From positions 1-64,000 of the forward strand of contig CAMCEN010000001.1 of NCBI GenBank assembly GCA_945873855.1: 64,000 nucleotides of DNA, given 5' to 3'. The notes beneath the pieces are model-generated. The model was given only the letters and a program-made list of their open reading frames with translations, was not told the DNA's origin and ran no database searches. Position numbers and translations under genes: made by a program. Positions 43,317-52,313 of the stretch are shown here, in pieces. This stretch comes from an uncultured Campylobacter sp. Lineage in GTDB: Bacteria; Campylobacterota; Campylobacteria; Campylobacterales; Campylobacteraceae. Positions within the stretch are counted from its first letter, which is position 1. Each line of letters starts with the position of its first letter.

Positions 43317-44274
43317 AAAAATATGTATTTTAAATACAGGTGGTACTATTTTAGCTAGGGGCTGTGAAAACAACTGTGAAAAAGACGATAAAAACAGCTG
43401 TGAAAACGGCTATGAGGCTGGCGGACTTGGATTTTTAGATATTTTTGGCTCTATTTTAGAGCAGTTTAAGCCTGATACTAAAAAGAGTAAAAAAGATCAT
43501 TTTGTTTTTGCTAATTTTAGCTTGGATATTATCACACCTTTTAGCATAGGCTCACAAGATATGGATAATGCGCATTTACTTCGTCTTGGCAAAGAGGCGA
43601 TAAAAGCTAGCAAAAAGTATGATTTTATCATCATCACTCATGGTAGCGACACACTAGAAGAGAGTGCTTTTTTTCTAAGCCTTTTAAAAGAGATTAAAAT
43701 AGGCGTGATTTTAATAGCTTCGATGTATCCGCCAAATGATAAAAACTACGATGGAGTAGCTAATCTAGAATTCGCTTTAAAATCTGCTTTAAAAAGCGAT
43801 ATAAAAAGCGTGAGAGTAGCGATGAATGGTGAGCTTTTAGAGCCTAAAAAGCTAATAAAGTTTAAAAGCTGGGGCAAGGATGCATTTTGCCAAAGTTTGG
43901 CTTTTGATATAGGAATTCTAGATTTTAAGCCCTTTTCTTTACCAAAAACCTTGCCAAAAGTAGCTGTGATATACGCTGATGGGCAGTTTTATCCTAGTCT
44001 TTATAATCTAAAAAGCCTTAAAGGCGTGGTGCTTGCTGGCATGGGTTCAGGAACTCTACCAAAAAATGCAATAAAGTTTTTTTCTAAGCTTAAAATCCCA
44101 GTAGTTCGTAGCTCTAGGGTGGCTATGTCAAAAATCACTTCAAAAGAAGTAAATGACAAAAAATACGGCTTTATAAACGCAAATCATCTAAGCCCAGCTA
44201 AGGCAAAAGTTTTGCTAATGCTAGCTCTAAGCAAAAAATCTAAAGATATAGCAAAATATTTTGATAATTTTTAA
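43309..44274 (+). CDS. Asparaginase family protein
   Basis: 321-aa amidohydrolase of the L-asparaginase type. First catalytic Thr region KICILNTGGTILARG and second IIITHGSDTLEESAFFLSLL are both present. No signal peptide, so cytoplasmic. ATGs at 43279 and 43297 extend the N-terminus, but 43309 sits right before the conserved first strand and overlaps rmuC by 8 bp. An acidic/polar insertion (CENNCEKDDKNSCENGYEAG) follows the first motif and is unusual. A family A half-site near 43913 encodes part of DIGILDFK. Confidence 0.85.
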   Translation: MRKKICILNTGGTILARGCENNCEKDDKNSCENGYEAGGLGFLDIFGSILEQFKPDTKKSKKDHFVFANFSLDIITPFSIGSQDMDNAHLLRLGKEAIKASKKYDFIIITHGSDTLEESAFFLSLLKEIKIGVILIASMYPPNDKNYDGVANLEFALKSALKSDIKSVRVAMNGELLEPKKLIKFKSWGKDAFCQSLAFDIGILDFKPFSLPKTLPKVAVIYADGQFYPSLYNLKSLKGVVLAGMGSGTLPKNAIKFFSKLKIPVVRSSRVAMSKITSKEVNDKKYGFINANHLSPAKAKVLLMLALSKKSKDIAKYFDNF

Positions 44275-44317
44275 AAATAAATTTTAGTTTTAAAGCTTTA
44301 TTTATGCTAAATTTCGC

Positions 44318-44323
44318 TAAAAT
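44318..44323 (+). promoter_or_regulatory. Likely -10 box for cheZ
   Basis: TAAAAT preceded by GC, 31 bases before the cheZ ATG. Confidence 0.5.
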
Positions 44324-44353
44324 GCGCAGATTTTTAAAATTTGAAGGCAAACA

Positions 44354-45058
44354 ATGACACAAGAAGAACTAGATGCACTGATGGCAGAAGCTGATGATAT
44401 GCCAGAAGCTGATGATGCTACTACGGATGCGCCTGAGCAAAAAAAGCCAGCTTTTAGTGCTAGTGAAGAACTAGATGAAGATGGCTTTCCAAAAGACTAT
44501 AGAGTGGATGCACAAAAGCAATGGCCACCACCGCCACCATCAGCTGATCACAAAATGGTTCAGCAGCTTGACGATGTAACCCGTGATAGCGAAGAAAAAG
44601 CCACTCAAGTACTTGACATGCTTGATTCTATTAACAACTTGCTAATGGACGGCGAGGAAGAGGCTACTGGTATTAAAGATGTACTAAACTCAAATATAGA
44701 AATATTTGAAAAACTTAGCGCAAAGTTTTCTCATATCCCAAGTTTTGCCGAGCAAAAAGACAAATGCCAAAGTGCCTTAGAGGCATTAGAGAGCATAGAA
44801 ACAAAGCTACAAGATGGGCAAAATGATATAATGAATATCATGGATATGATGCAATACCAAGATATTCACCGCCAAAAAATAGAGCGTGTTATAAATGTAA
44901 TGCGTGCTCTTTCTAAATATATGAATAGCTTATTTGAGAGCAATATAGATGATAAATCTAGAGCTCCAAGTGCTGTTCACTTAGAGGGCGATAGAACAGA
45001 TAATCTGATGAGTGATGATGATATAGAAGCACTAATCAACTCACTAGGCAAAAAATAA
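44354..45058 (+). CDS. cheZ: CheZ-like chemotaxis phosphatase
   Basis: 234-aa protein matching Campylobacter CheZ (Cj0700 by context, as recalled). A long helical hairpin spans about residues 65-195, with the active-site-like MDMMQYQDIHRQKIERVINV (the Gln-containing segment that attacks CheY-P). The linker is acidic with WPPPPPS. The N-terminus (TQEELDALMAEAD) and the C-terminus (DDDIEALINSLG) both resemble the EIDALL CheY-binding peptide of FliM; the C-terminal one corresponds to the CheY-tethering tail of CheZ. Lies before the U32 and purE genes. Confidence 0.88.
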   Translation: MTQEELDALMAEADDMPEADDATTDAPEQKKPAFSASEELDEDGFPKDYRVDAQKQWPPPPPSADHKMVQQLDDVTRDSEEKATQVLDMLDSINNLLMDGEEEATGIKDVLNSNIEIFEKLSAKFSHIPSFAEQKDKCQSALEALESIETKLQDGQNDIMNIMDMMQYQDIHRQKIERVINVMRALSKYMNSLFESNIDDKSRAPSAVHLEGDRTDNLMSDDDIEALINSLGKK

Positions 45059-45188
45059 TTTTTAGCTTTGTCTGGCACGCTATCTGCGCTAAAATCTCAC
45101 TTCTCACTTCGCTTGACGCACCATCAGTGCGCCTGCGCTCGTGTTTGTGAGCTTTTAGCACATCTAACGCACCATACTTAGCTAAAAA
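45059..45188 (+). repeat. E-family structured repeat, copy E3
   Basis: Starts at the base after the cheZ stop. Terminal arms TTTTTAGCT (45059-45067) and AGCTAAAAA (45180-45188). Mid-stem GCTAAAATCTCAC (45088-45100) pairs with GTGAGCTTTTAGC (45147-45159) with one mismatch. Centre GACGCAC/GTGCGCC with loop CATCA. This is the best paired of the five full copies. Confidence 0.9.
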
Positions 45189-45244
45189 GTGTTTTTTAAG
45201 TTTTAACACAAAATTTTTAATCTAATTTATGAAAAAAATTTAAA

Positions 45245-46519
45245 ATGAGAAAACCAGAATTACTAAGTCCAGCAGGCAACCTAACTAAACTTAAAATTGC
45301 TCTAGCATATGGCGCAGATGCTGTTTATGCTAGTGTGGGCAGCTTTTCACTGCGTGCTAGATCGGGCAAAGAATTTGACATGGATAGCTTTGCTAAGGGC
45401 ATTGAATACACACACAAAATGGGCAAAAAATTCTACGCTACTGTAAATGGTTTTCCATTTAACGGACAAATTGAACCTCTAAAACGACATATAAAAGCCA
45501 TGGGAGAGCTAAATCCTGATGGCTTTATAATAGCAACCCCTGGGGTTATGAGTATAGCGCGTGAGCTAGCCCCACATGTAGATATACATCTCTCAACACA
45601 AGCAAATATAATGAATTATTTAGACGCCAAATTCTATCACGACCTAGGTGCTACTCGCATAGTAGCAGCGCGCGAGATGAGCCTAAAAGATGTGATAAAT
45701 ATAAAAGAGAGAATTCCAGAGCTTGAAATAGAGATTTTTATCCACGGCTCTATGTGCTTTGCTTACAGCGGTCGCTGTTTAATTAGCGCTGTTCAAATGG
45801 GCAGAAGCTCAAACCGTGGGGCTTGTGCTAACGACTGCCGCTTTAAATACGAACTTTACGCAAAAGGCGAAAATAACGATACTTTATTTCGCCTTGAAGA
45901 AGATGAGAGTGGTACACATATTTTTAACTCAAAAGATCTAAATCTCTCAGCCCACATCGCTAAAATAATAGAAAGTGGCGCCGTTGATAGCCTAAAAATC
46001 GAAGGCCGCACAAAAAGCGAGTATTACGCTGCTTGCACAGCTGGGGCGTATCGCAGGGCTATTGATGATGCTGTGGCAGGCTGCTTTGATCCTAAAATCT
46101 ACGCTGATGAGCTAAATACACTAAAAAATCGTGGTTTTAGCGATGGTTACTTGATTTCACGACCTTTTGAAAAAAGTGACTCACAAAACCTACAAACTAG
46201 CATCAGCGAAGGCTCAGCACAGGTGGATGCTTTTAGCGAAGATGGCAAAACTTTTAAAGCCAAAGGGCAGGTTTTTAAAAATAAAGCCTACGAGCTACTA
46301 AGCCCAGCAAATGAAAAAATCAGCCTAGGCGAGGATGAAATAGGGCGAGTTTATCAAAAAGAAGGTAAAACTTTTGTAGAGTTTAAAAAGCTAATTGGCC
46401 CTACTGGCAAGGCTTTTGAAAGCGTTCATAGTGGCAATATAAATGATATTTGCTTGCCTGCTGGAATTCCGCCTTTTAGCTTTTTGCGCTCAAAAACTGA
46501 AAATAAGGATGAAAAATGA
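45245..46519 (+). CDS. U32 family peptidase-like tRNA hydroxylation protein
   Basis: 424-aa protein of the U32 family. The signature EIFIHGSMCFAYSGRCLISA is near residue 163, then RGACANDCRFKYEL with the cysteines seen in the YegQ/TrhP group. In E. coli that group acts in 5-hydroxyuridine formation on tRNA, more likely than proteolysis; the specific role here is inferred. It overlaps purE by 4 bp (ATGA), so U32-purE-coiled-coil genes form an operon. Confidence 0.88.
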   Translation: MRKPELLSPAGNLTKLKIALAYGADAVYASVGSFSLRARSGKEFDMDSFAKGIEYTHKMGKKFYATVNGFPFNGQIEPLKRHIKAMGELNPDGFIIATPGVMSIARELAPHVDIHLSTQANIMNYLDAKFYHDLGATRIVAAREMSLKDVINIKERIPELEIEIFIHGSMCFAYSGRCLISAVQMGRSSNRGACANDCRFKYELYAKGENNDTLFRLEEDESGTHIFNSKDLNLSAHIAKIIESGAVDSLKIEGRTKSEYYAACTAGAYRRAIDDAVAGCFDPKIYADELNTLKNRGFSDGYLISRPFEKSDSQNLQTSISEGSAQVDAFSEDGKTFKAKGQVFKNKAYELLSPANEKISLGEDEIGRVYQKEGKTFVEFKKLIGPTGKAFESVHSGNINDICLPAGIPPFSFLRSKTENKDEK

Positions 46520-47022
46520 AATTTGTAAGCATAATAATCGGCTCAAAAAGCGACTATGAAATCGCAAATGAATGCTCTAAAATTCTAAGTAACTTTGATG
46601 TGCCTTTTGAGCTAATCATCAGCTCAGCCCACCGCAGTCCAGAGCGCACACACGAGTATGTAAAAGACGCTAGCGAGCGTGGAGCGCAGATCTTTATTTG
46701 TATGGCTGGTATGGCAGCACACTTAGCAGGCGCAGTAGCAGCGATGACTACAAAGCCAGTTATCGGCGTGCCTATGCCAGGAAGTGCGATTGATGGAATA
46801 GACGCGCTGTACTCAACTGTACAAATGCCAGGTGGAATTCCAGTAGCCACAGTAGCCATCGGCAAAGCAGGAGCAAAAAACGCAGCCTATCTAGCCTTGC
46901 AAATCCTAGCGCTAAATAACGAAAACATCGCCTCAAAACTAGCAGATGATAGAGCAAAACAAAGCGAAACTTTAATAGAAGATAGCAAAAAAATTGAAGT
47001 TCTAATAAAGGAAAAAGCGTGA
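46516..47022 (+). CDS. purE: N5-carboxyaminoimidazole ribonucleotide mutase
   Basis: Purine synthesis enzyme (168 aa). Motifs: IIGSKSDYEIANE near the N-terminus, SAHRSPERTHEYV, MAGMAAHLAGAVAAMT and PVIGVPMPGSAIDGIDALYS. Normal length for class I PurE. Coupled by 4-bp overlaps at both ends with its neighbours. No purK is in the window. Confidence 0.96.
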   Translation: MKFVSIIIGSKSDYEIANECSKILSNFDVPFELIISSAHRSPERTHEYVKDASERGAQIFICMAGMAAHLAGAVAAMTTKPVIGVPMPGSAIDGIDALYSTVQMPGGIPVATVAIGKAGAKNAAYLALQILALNNENIASKLADDRAKQSETLIEDSKKIEVLIKEKA

Positions 47023-47540
47023 AAACCTACCTTGAAATCAGCGAGTTTTGCAAGCTAGTTCATCTAAACCGCCAAACTGTAGATGAGATGCTCGCTCGTG
47101 GAGCTTTAATCAGCAAAGAAGAAGATGGCAAAATCTACATAGAAGCTGATGAAAATAGCATCATAGCAAGTGGCGTAAAAAGCACTAGTGTAGAAAAAGC
47201 CCTAGAACAAAATAACTCTATTTTAGCCGGTGCGAGCTTTGTAGAAAAAACGATAGGCACGATACTGAATTTACACGAAAAAGTCCTAGATGCCAAGGAT
47301 GAAACGCTTGAAGCTCTAAAAAGTGAAAATAAATTTCTAAAAGAAGCACTTTACTCAATGCAAGAACTTTACGATGAGGATAGAAAAACAGTAGAAACAC
47401 TAAATAATCAGCTAAAAATCGCCCAAGATGAAGTGGAGTTTATGAAGCGCAAATACAAACTAATGTGGGATAAAACCGTAGCAAGCTTCGCTGCTGGCGT
47501 AGCAGAGCAAAGCAAACAAGCAGAACAAAGCAATAGCTAG
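47019..47540 (+). CDS. DUF3972-like coiled-coil protein
   Basis: 173-aa protein: an N-terminal helix-turn-helix-like or MerR-like segment (YLEISEFCKLVHLNRQTVDE), then a coiled coil of about residues 78-150. No membrane segment. It resembles a Campylobacterota family that I recall as DUF3972, found after purE; function unknown. It overlaps purE by 4 bp. The TAG stop lies inside a family A palindrome and the operon ends at a terminator at 47638-47674. Confidence 0.75.
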   Translation: MKTYLEISEFCKLVHLNRQTVDEMLARGALISKEEDGKIYIEADENSIIASGVKSTSVEKALEQNNSILAGASFVEKTIGTILNLHEKVLDAKDETLEALKSENKFLKEALYSMQELYDEDRKTVETLNNQLKIAQDEVEFMKRKYKLMWDKTVASFAAGVAEQSKQAEQSNS

Positions 47541-47637
47541 GAATTCTAGAATTTCTAGCAAGGAATTCTAGAATTCCTGGGCTTATTTAATAGTAGTTAA
47601 ATGAATTTAATTTAAAATCGATTAAAAGCTTAAAAAA

Positions 47638-47674
47638 TTCCATAGGAATTTTTGGATTCTTATGGAATTTTTTT
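47638..47674 (+). terminator. Intrinsic terminator of U32-purE operon
   Basis: TTCCATAGGAAT (47638-47649) pairs with ATTCTTATGGAA (47656-47667), with one G-U pair, and is followed by a run of T to 47674. Classic rho-independent form. Confidence 0.8.
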
Positions 47675-47704
47675 AAAAAAATTAAACTTAAAAAAGGGGA
47701 AAAA

Positions 47705-49054
47705 ATGAAAGAAAATCATTACGAAGTCGTCATCATAGGTGGCGGTATCAGTGGCTCAGCAGCAGCATATGTGCTCGCACGCTACACAGATATCAAGTCT
47801 GTTGCGATAGTGGAGAAATACGAGGGTCTCTCAACCCTAAACTCAAAGTGCACCGCAAACTCTCAAACCATCCACTGCGGTGATATAGAGACAAACTACA
47901 CTTACGAGAAAGCAGCAGTAGTAAGCAAAAAAGCAAATATGATTTCAAAATACGGCCTTCAATACGCTCTAAATGAAAAACACATGTTCGCTGGTCAAAA
48001 AATGGCAATAGGCGTAGGCGATGAAGAATGCGAAAAAATCAAAGCTAGATATGAAGAGTTCAAAACTCTTTATCCTTATCTAGAATTCTTTGATAAAGAA
48101 ACGCTAAAGCAAATCGAGCCAAAAATTATCTTTGATAGAGATGGCAAAGAACGCCCAGAAAATGTAGTAGGTATGGGCTCAAGAGGAGGTCAATACACTA
48201 CGGTTGATTATGGTGCGTTTTCAAACAGCTTTGCAAATAACGCAAAAGCGCAAGAGGGCAAAACATGCGATGTGTATCTAAACAGCCAAGTAACAAAAAT
48301 CGCAAATGTAGGCGGAAAGTTCTATATAACAACCAAAAATAACCTTAGCATAAGTGCTGATTTTGTGCTAGTAGATGCTGGTGCGCACTCACTTTACCTT
48401 GCTCATCAAATGGGCTATGGTCTAGAAAAATCATGCTTTCCAGTAGCTGGAAGTTTTTATATGACAAAGCAAAAACTTCTAAATGGTAAAGTTTATATGG
48501 TTCAAAATCCAAAACTACCATTTGCCGCACTTCATGGAGATCCAGATTTGGCTGAGGGTTGGTGTACTCGCTTTGGTCCAACAGCGCTTGTTATCCCTCA
48601 GCTTGAGCGTTATCACGGACATGTGGTTACATTTTTGGAGTTTTTTAAGACCTTGCGCTTAGATTCAAAGGTTATCTCAGCTGGATTTGACCTACTAAAA
48701 GACAGTGATATCCGCAACTATATCTTGCGAAATTTCTTGTTTGAAATTCCACTTATTAACAAAAGCACCTTTATAAAAGATGTTCGCAAAATAGTGCCTA
48801 GCATACAACCAGATGAGTTAAGATACGCTAGTGGCTTTGGTGGCGTTCGCCCTCAAGTAGTAGATAAAATCCAGAAAAAACTACTTCTTGGCGAGGCTAG
48901 TATAAACGAATGTCCAGGCGCAATCTTTAACATGACTCCAAGCCCAGGTGCTACAAGCTGTCTAGGCAACGCAAAACGCGATGCGATAGAGATTTGTAAA
49001 TATCTTGGCAAGAGCTTTAATGAGGATAAATTCCACGCTGAGCTAGAGGACTAA
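47705..49054 (+). CDS. mqo: FAD-dependent malate:quinone oxidoreductase
   Basis: 449-aa membrane-associated flavoprotein that oxidises malate to oxaloacetate and reduces quinone in the citric acid cycle. FAD dinucleotide motif IIGGGISGSAAAYVLARY at residues 11-28; NSQTIHCGDIETNYT, GSRGGQYTTVDYG and the C-terminal SPGATSCLGNAKRDA agree with the Mqo family. GGGG precedes the ATG. A one-base step (TAATG) links it to the next gene. Confidence 0.9.
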   Translation: MKENHYEVVIIGGGISGSAAAYVLARYTDIKSVAIVEKYEGLSTLNSKCTANSQTIHCGDIETNYTYEKAAVVSKKANMISKYGLQYALNEKHMFAGQKMAIGVGDEECEKIKARYEEFKTLYPYLEFFDKETLKQIEPKIIFDRDGKERPENVVGMGSRGGQYTTVDYGAFSNSFANNAKAQEGKTCDVYLNSQVTKIANVGGKFYITTKNNLSISADFVLVDAGAHSLYLAHQMGYGLEKSCFPVAGSFYMTKQKLLNGKVYMVQNPKLPFAALHGDPDLAEGWCTRFGPTALVIPQLERYHGHVVTFLEFFKTLRLDSKVISAGFDLLKDSDIRNYILRNFLFEIPLINKSTFIKDVRKIVPSIQPDELRYASGFGGVRPQVVDKIQKKLLLGEASINECPGAIFNMTPSPGATSCLGNAKRDAIEICKYLGKSFNEDKFHAELED

Positions 49055-50250
49055 TGAAATTACTTAGCACGGAGATTTGCGGATATAAAGTTCCGCTTGT
49101 TTATGAGCTTGATGAGAGTTTAGGGCTTGTTAGCCTGCGTCTTATTTTTAAAAACGCAGGTAAAATAGCGTGTAAAATTCCAGGGACTGCGTATTTGCTA
49201 GCAAGAATGCTAGAAGAGGGTGCAAAAGGCGATGCTGATTTTTATAAAAAGCTTGAGATAAAAGGCATTGAACTCTCAGTCCAAACAGGGACTGAGAGCT
49301 TTAACATTTCGCTTTTGTGTCTTAAAGAGCATTTTGCATATGCTTTAAATATGCTAAATGAGCTTTTATCGGCTCCGAAGTTTGAGCCTGAGTGTTTTGA
49401 GCTTGTAAAGACAAAAACTCTTGGCTACATCAGTGCAAGCAAAAGCAACCTAGACCATCAAGCAAAACTCATGCTAAATAAGCTAATTTTTGAAAATCAT
49501 CCTTTTGGTTTTTCTAAGCGTGGCGATGAAGAAAGCTTAGCAAAGATTGAGCTAAGCGATGTTGTGAGCTTTTTTAAAGAAAACTTAATTTTAGAAAATC
49601 TCTTTATCGTCCTTGGTGGAAACGCAAAAATTGAAGAGCTAAAACTAGATTTTGCTAATCGTGGCGAGCAAAAACACTTTGGCAATGCTTGTATACAAAG
49701 TGATCTTTACAAAGAGCTAGAAATGCCAAGTGAGCAAGCCTATATCTATTTTGCTGCGCCTTTTTATGTGGCTGATGATGAGCACTATAAAGCTAAGGTG
49801 GCTACCTTTATCCTAGGCTCAAGTGGCTTTGGCTCTAGGCTTATGGAAGAAATCCGTGTAAAACGAGGGCTAGCATATAGTGCTTATGCTAAAAATACTT
49901 TTAGCCTTTATAAAAGCGGAGTTTTTGGCTATTTACAGACCAAAAACGAAAACAAAAATGAAGCTATAGAGCTAGTAAAAAAGATATTTTTTGATTTTAC
50001 TAGCCAGGGAATCAAAAAAGCTGAGTTAGAGAGCGCAAAAAACTTCTTGCTAGGCAGTGAGGCTCTAGCAAAAGAGACGCTATTTAAGCGTCTTAGCATA
50101 GCTCAGTATGAGTATTACATGGGCTACGAGCTAGGTCATATAGATAGGGATTTAGAGAGCATAAAAGCACTCTCGCTAAAAGAGCTAAACGCCTTTATCT
50201 TGGCTCATACTGAGATTTGCTCGCTTTCTTTTGCGGTGATTCATGGCTAG
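49054..50250 (+). CDS. M16 peptidase-like protein without the zinc motif
   Basis: 398-aa two-domain M16 fold. The place of the HXXEH zinc motif reads YLLARMLEEGAKG, so His, Glu and His are not conserved. C-terminal features remain: LGSSGFGSRLMEEIRVKRGLAYSAYA. M16 enzymes often work as pairs of an active and a degenerate subunit; an active partner is not in this window. It overlaps mqo by one base and recG by 8 bases. Confidence 0.85.
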   Translation: MKLLSTEICGYKVPLVYELDESLGLVSLRLIFKNAGKIACKIPGTAYLLARMLEEGAKGDADFYKKLEIKGIELSVQTGTESFNISLLCLKEHFAYALNMLNELLSAPKFEPECFELVKTKTLGYISASKSNLDHQAKLMLNKLIFENHPFGFSKRGDEESLAKIELSDVVSFFKENLILENLFIVLGGNAKIEELKLDFANRGEQKHFGNACIQSDLYKELEMPSEQAYIYFAAPFYVADDEHYKAKVATFILGSSGFGSRLMEEIRVKRGLAYSAYAKNTFSLYKSGVFGYLQTKNENKNEAIELVKKIFFDFTSQGIKKAELESAKNFLLGSEALAKETLFKRLSIAQYEYYMGYELGHIDRDLESIKALSLKELNAFILAHTEICSLSFAVIHG

Positions 50251-52144
50251 CTTTGAGGCAGCTGATAGCAGTGATTTACGCCTTGTGGGCGTATCTAGCT
50301 TGCTTGATTTAGCCTTGCTTTTGCCTGTGGGTTTTGAGGATTTTAGCTGCACTGATGAGCCTAGAGTAGGGCAAATGTGCAATGTAGCTGTAAATATTCA
50401 AAGCCAGCACACAGCAGCTAGAACACTGCAAATCACAGCTTTTGCTCCACTTTGGAATGCTTATATAAAAATCGCTATTTTTAATGCTAGTAGGTGGCAC
50501 TACGCTGCGTTTAAAAGTGGAAAAGAGCTGATTTTACATGGTAAGCTTAGCGAATACGGCGGTTTTCTTAGCCTTCAAAACCCAAAAATTCTAAAAGAGC
50601 TAAGTGGAATTAAAGCTTATTTTAAGCTTGGCTTAAAAGATGAGAGAATTCTAGAGCTAAAAACAAAGTATTTAAATGCTAAAAATCTAGCACTTTGTGG
50701 GCTCAATAATAATGAAATAAACACACTTTTAGCCCTAAACGCAAATGATAAAAACGCAAAAGAATTGCTTGATAATTTGCCAAATAATAAAGAAGTTTTA
50801 AATATCTTAAAATTTACTGAAATCTACAATCATATCCGCAAACTAAGTTCTAAAAAGACAATTTTCTCAGCGCAAAAAATCAGTCCAAATGACATCAGCC
50901 AGTGGCTAAAAAGCCTGCCTTTTGTGCCAACTGGCGACCAGCTAAAAGCTATAGATGATATCAAAAATGATCTAAAAAGCGACCAAGCCAAGCGTCGTGT
51001 GATAATGGGAGATGTAGGCAGTGGCAAAAGCCTTGTGATGTTTGCTACTGCGCTACTTGCTGCACCAAAAAAGAGCATCATCATGGCTCCAACTAGCATT
51101 TTAGCGCAGCAACTCTACACCGAGGCAAAAAGGCTGCTACCAAGTGATTTTTCTATTTTGCTAGTCCAAAGTGGGGATAAAAAAGTAGATTTTTCTAACG
51201 CCACGCTTATCATCGGCACGCATGTGCTATTGTATCAAAAACTGCCAAAATGCGCTGTTATCATGATAGACGAACAACACCGCTTTGGCTCTGCCCAACG
51301 CCATAAAATTGAGCTTCTAAGCTCGCAAGGCGAGGATGAAAAGGAAAGCCTTGCTAGGAATTCTAGAATTCCTAAGCAAAACGATGAGCACAACGACGAG
51401 CAAATTTTATCGCAAAATCACAGCGCAAATGCTCGCGCGCATTTTTTACAATTTAGCGCCACGCCTATCCCACGGACTCTTGCGCTTATTAACTCGCGTT
51501 TTGTTAGCTACTCGTTTTTAAAGCAAATGCCTTTTGAAAAGCAGATTTTGACAAAAATCATCAAAAAAGCTGATTTTAACGCACTCTTAGAGCATATCCG
51601 CACACAAATAGAGCAGGGCAAACAAACCATCATCGTCTATCCGCTAGTCGCATCAAATGAGCGCAGCAACTACACCAGCCTTGAAGAAGCCAAAAACTTT
51701 TGGCTTTCTCGTTTTGAGGGCGTTTATGCCACGCACGGCAAGGATAAGGAAAAAGAAAATATTGTAGCTAATTTTGCCCAAAACGGTAATATTTTACTCT
51801 CAACCACTATTATTGAGGTAGGTATTTCTCTACCACGCCTTAGCACCATTGTAGTAGTCGGTGCTGAGCGGCTTGGTCTTGCTAGCCTTCATCAGCTGCG
51901 TGGCAGAGTGGGGCGGCACGGCGGGCAGGGCTGGTGCTTTCTTTTTACCAAGATGAGCACGCCACCACAAAGGCTAATTGATTTTTGCGCCACGTTAGAT
52001 GGCTTTGAGGTCGCAAACATCGACTACAAAAACCGCCAAGGCGGCGATATACTTGATGGCAGCATTCAGCACGGAGCGACTTTTAGATTTTACGAGCTTG
52101 AAGAAGACATAACAACTGCGGCGCAGGCTAGGGCGCAAGTTTAG
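50243..52144 (+). CDS. recG: ATP-dependent DNA helicase RecG
   Basis: Branch-migration helicase (633 aa, somewhat short). N-terminal wedge/OB domain, then Walker A MGDVGSGKSLVM, DEQHRFG (DExH motif), SATPIPRTLAL, and the C-terminal GISLPRLSTIVVVGAERLGL and LHQLRGRVGRHG. Between DEQHRFG and SATPIPR a polar stretch of about 50 residues contains NSRIPKQ, encoded by an in-frame family A palindrome (51356-51372). The TAG stop is itself within a 26-bp family A palindrome (52139-52164), a likely terminator. Confidence 0.95.
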   Translation: MASFEAADSSDLRLVGVSSLLDLALLLPVGFEDFSCTDEPRVGQMCNVAVNIQSQHTAARTLQITAFAPLWNAYIKIAIFNASRWHYAAFKSGKELILHGKLSEYGGFLSLQNPKILKELSGIKAYFKLGLKDERILELKTKYLNAKNLALCGLNNNEINTLLALNANDKNAKELLDNLPNNKEVLNILKFTEIYNHIRKLSSKKTIFSAQKISPNDISQWLKSLPFVPTGDQLKAIDDIKNDLKSDQAKRRVIMGDVGSGKSLVMFATALLAAPKKSIIMAPTSILAQQLYTEAKRLLPSDFSILLVQSGDKKVDFSNATLIIGTHVLLYQKLPKCAVIMIDEQHRFGSAQRHKIELLSSQGEDEKESLARNSRIPKQNDEHNDEQILSQNHSANARAHFLQFSATPIPRTLALINSRFVSYSFLKQMPFEKQILTKIIKKADFNALLEHIRTQIEQGKQTIIVYPLVASNERSNYTSLEEAKNFWLSRFEGVYATHGKDKEKENIVANFAQNGNILLSTTIIEVGISLPRLSTIVVVGAERLGLASLHQLRGRVGRHGGQGWCFLFTKMSTPPQRLIDFCATLDGFEVANIDYKNRQGGDILDGSIQHGATFRFYELEEDITTAAQARAQV

Positions 52145-52240
52145 GGAATTCTAGAATTCCCTAAAGTAGAATTTCTAATCTAGAATTCCTAGAAAATATC
52201 TACAAATCTAGAATTCCCAATCTAGAATTCCTAGCGCAAA
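52139..52240. repeat. Family A array at recG end
   Basis: Four to five palindromes. The first has complementary outer arms (TTTAGG and CCTAAA) and includes the recG stop codon; RNA from either strand could form an 11-bp stem. Confidence 0.8.
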
Positions 52241-52276
52241 TTTTGCGTAATTAAAACTTTGTTTATCTCATTTAGC

Positions 52277-52282
52277 TAAAAT
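52277..52282 (+). promoter_or_regulatory. Likely -10 box for fldA
   Basis: TAAAAT preceded by GC, 32 bases before the fldA ATG. Confidence 0.55.
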
Positions 52283-52313
52283 CACAGCCATATTTCACAA
52301 AAAAGGATAAAAA

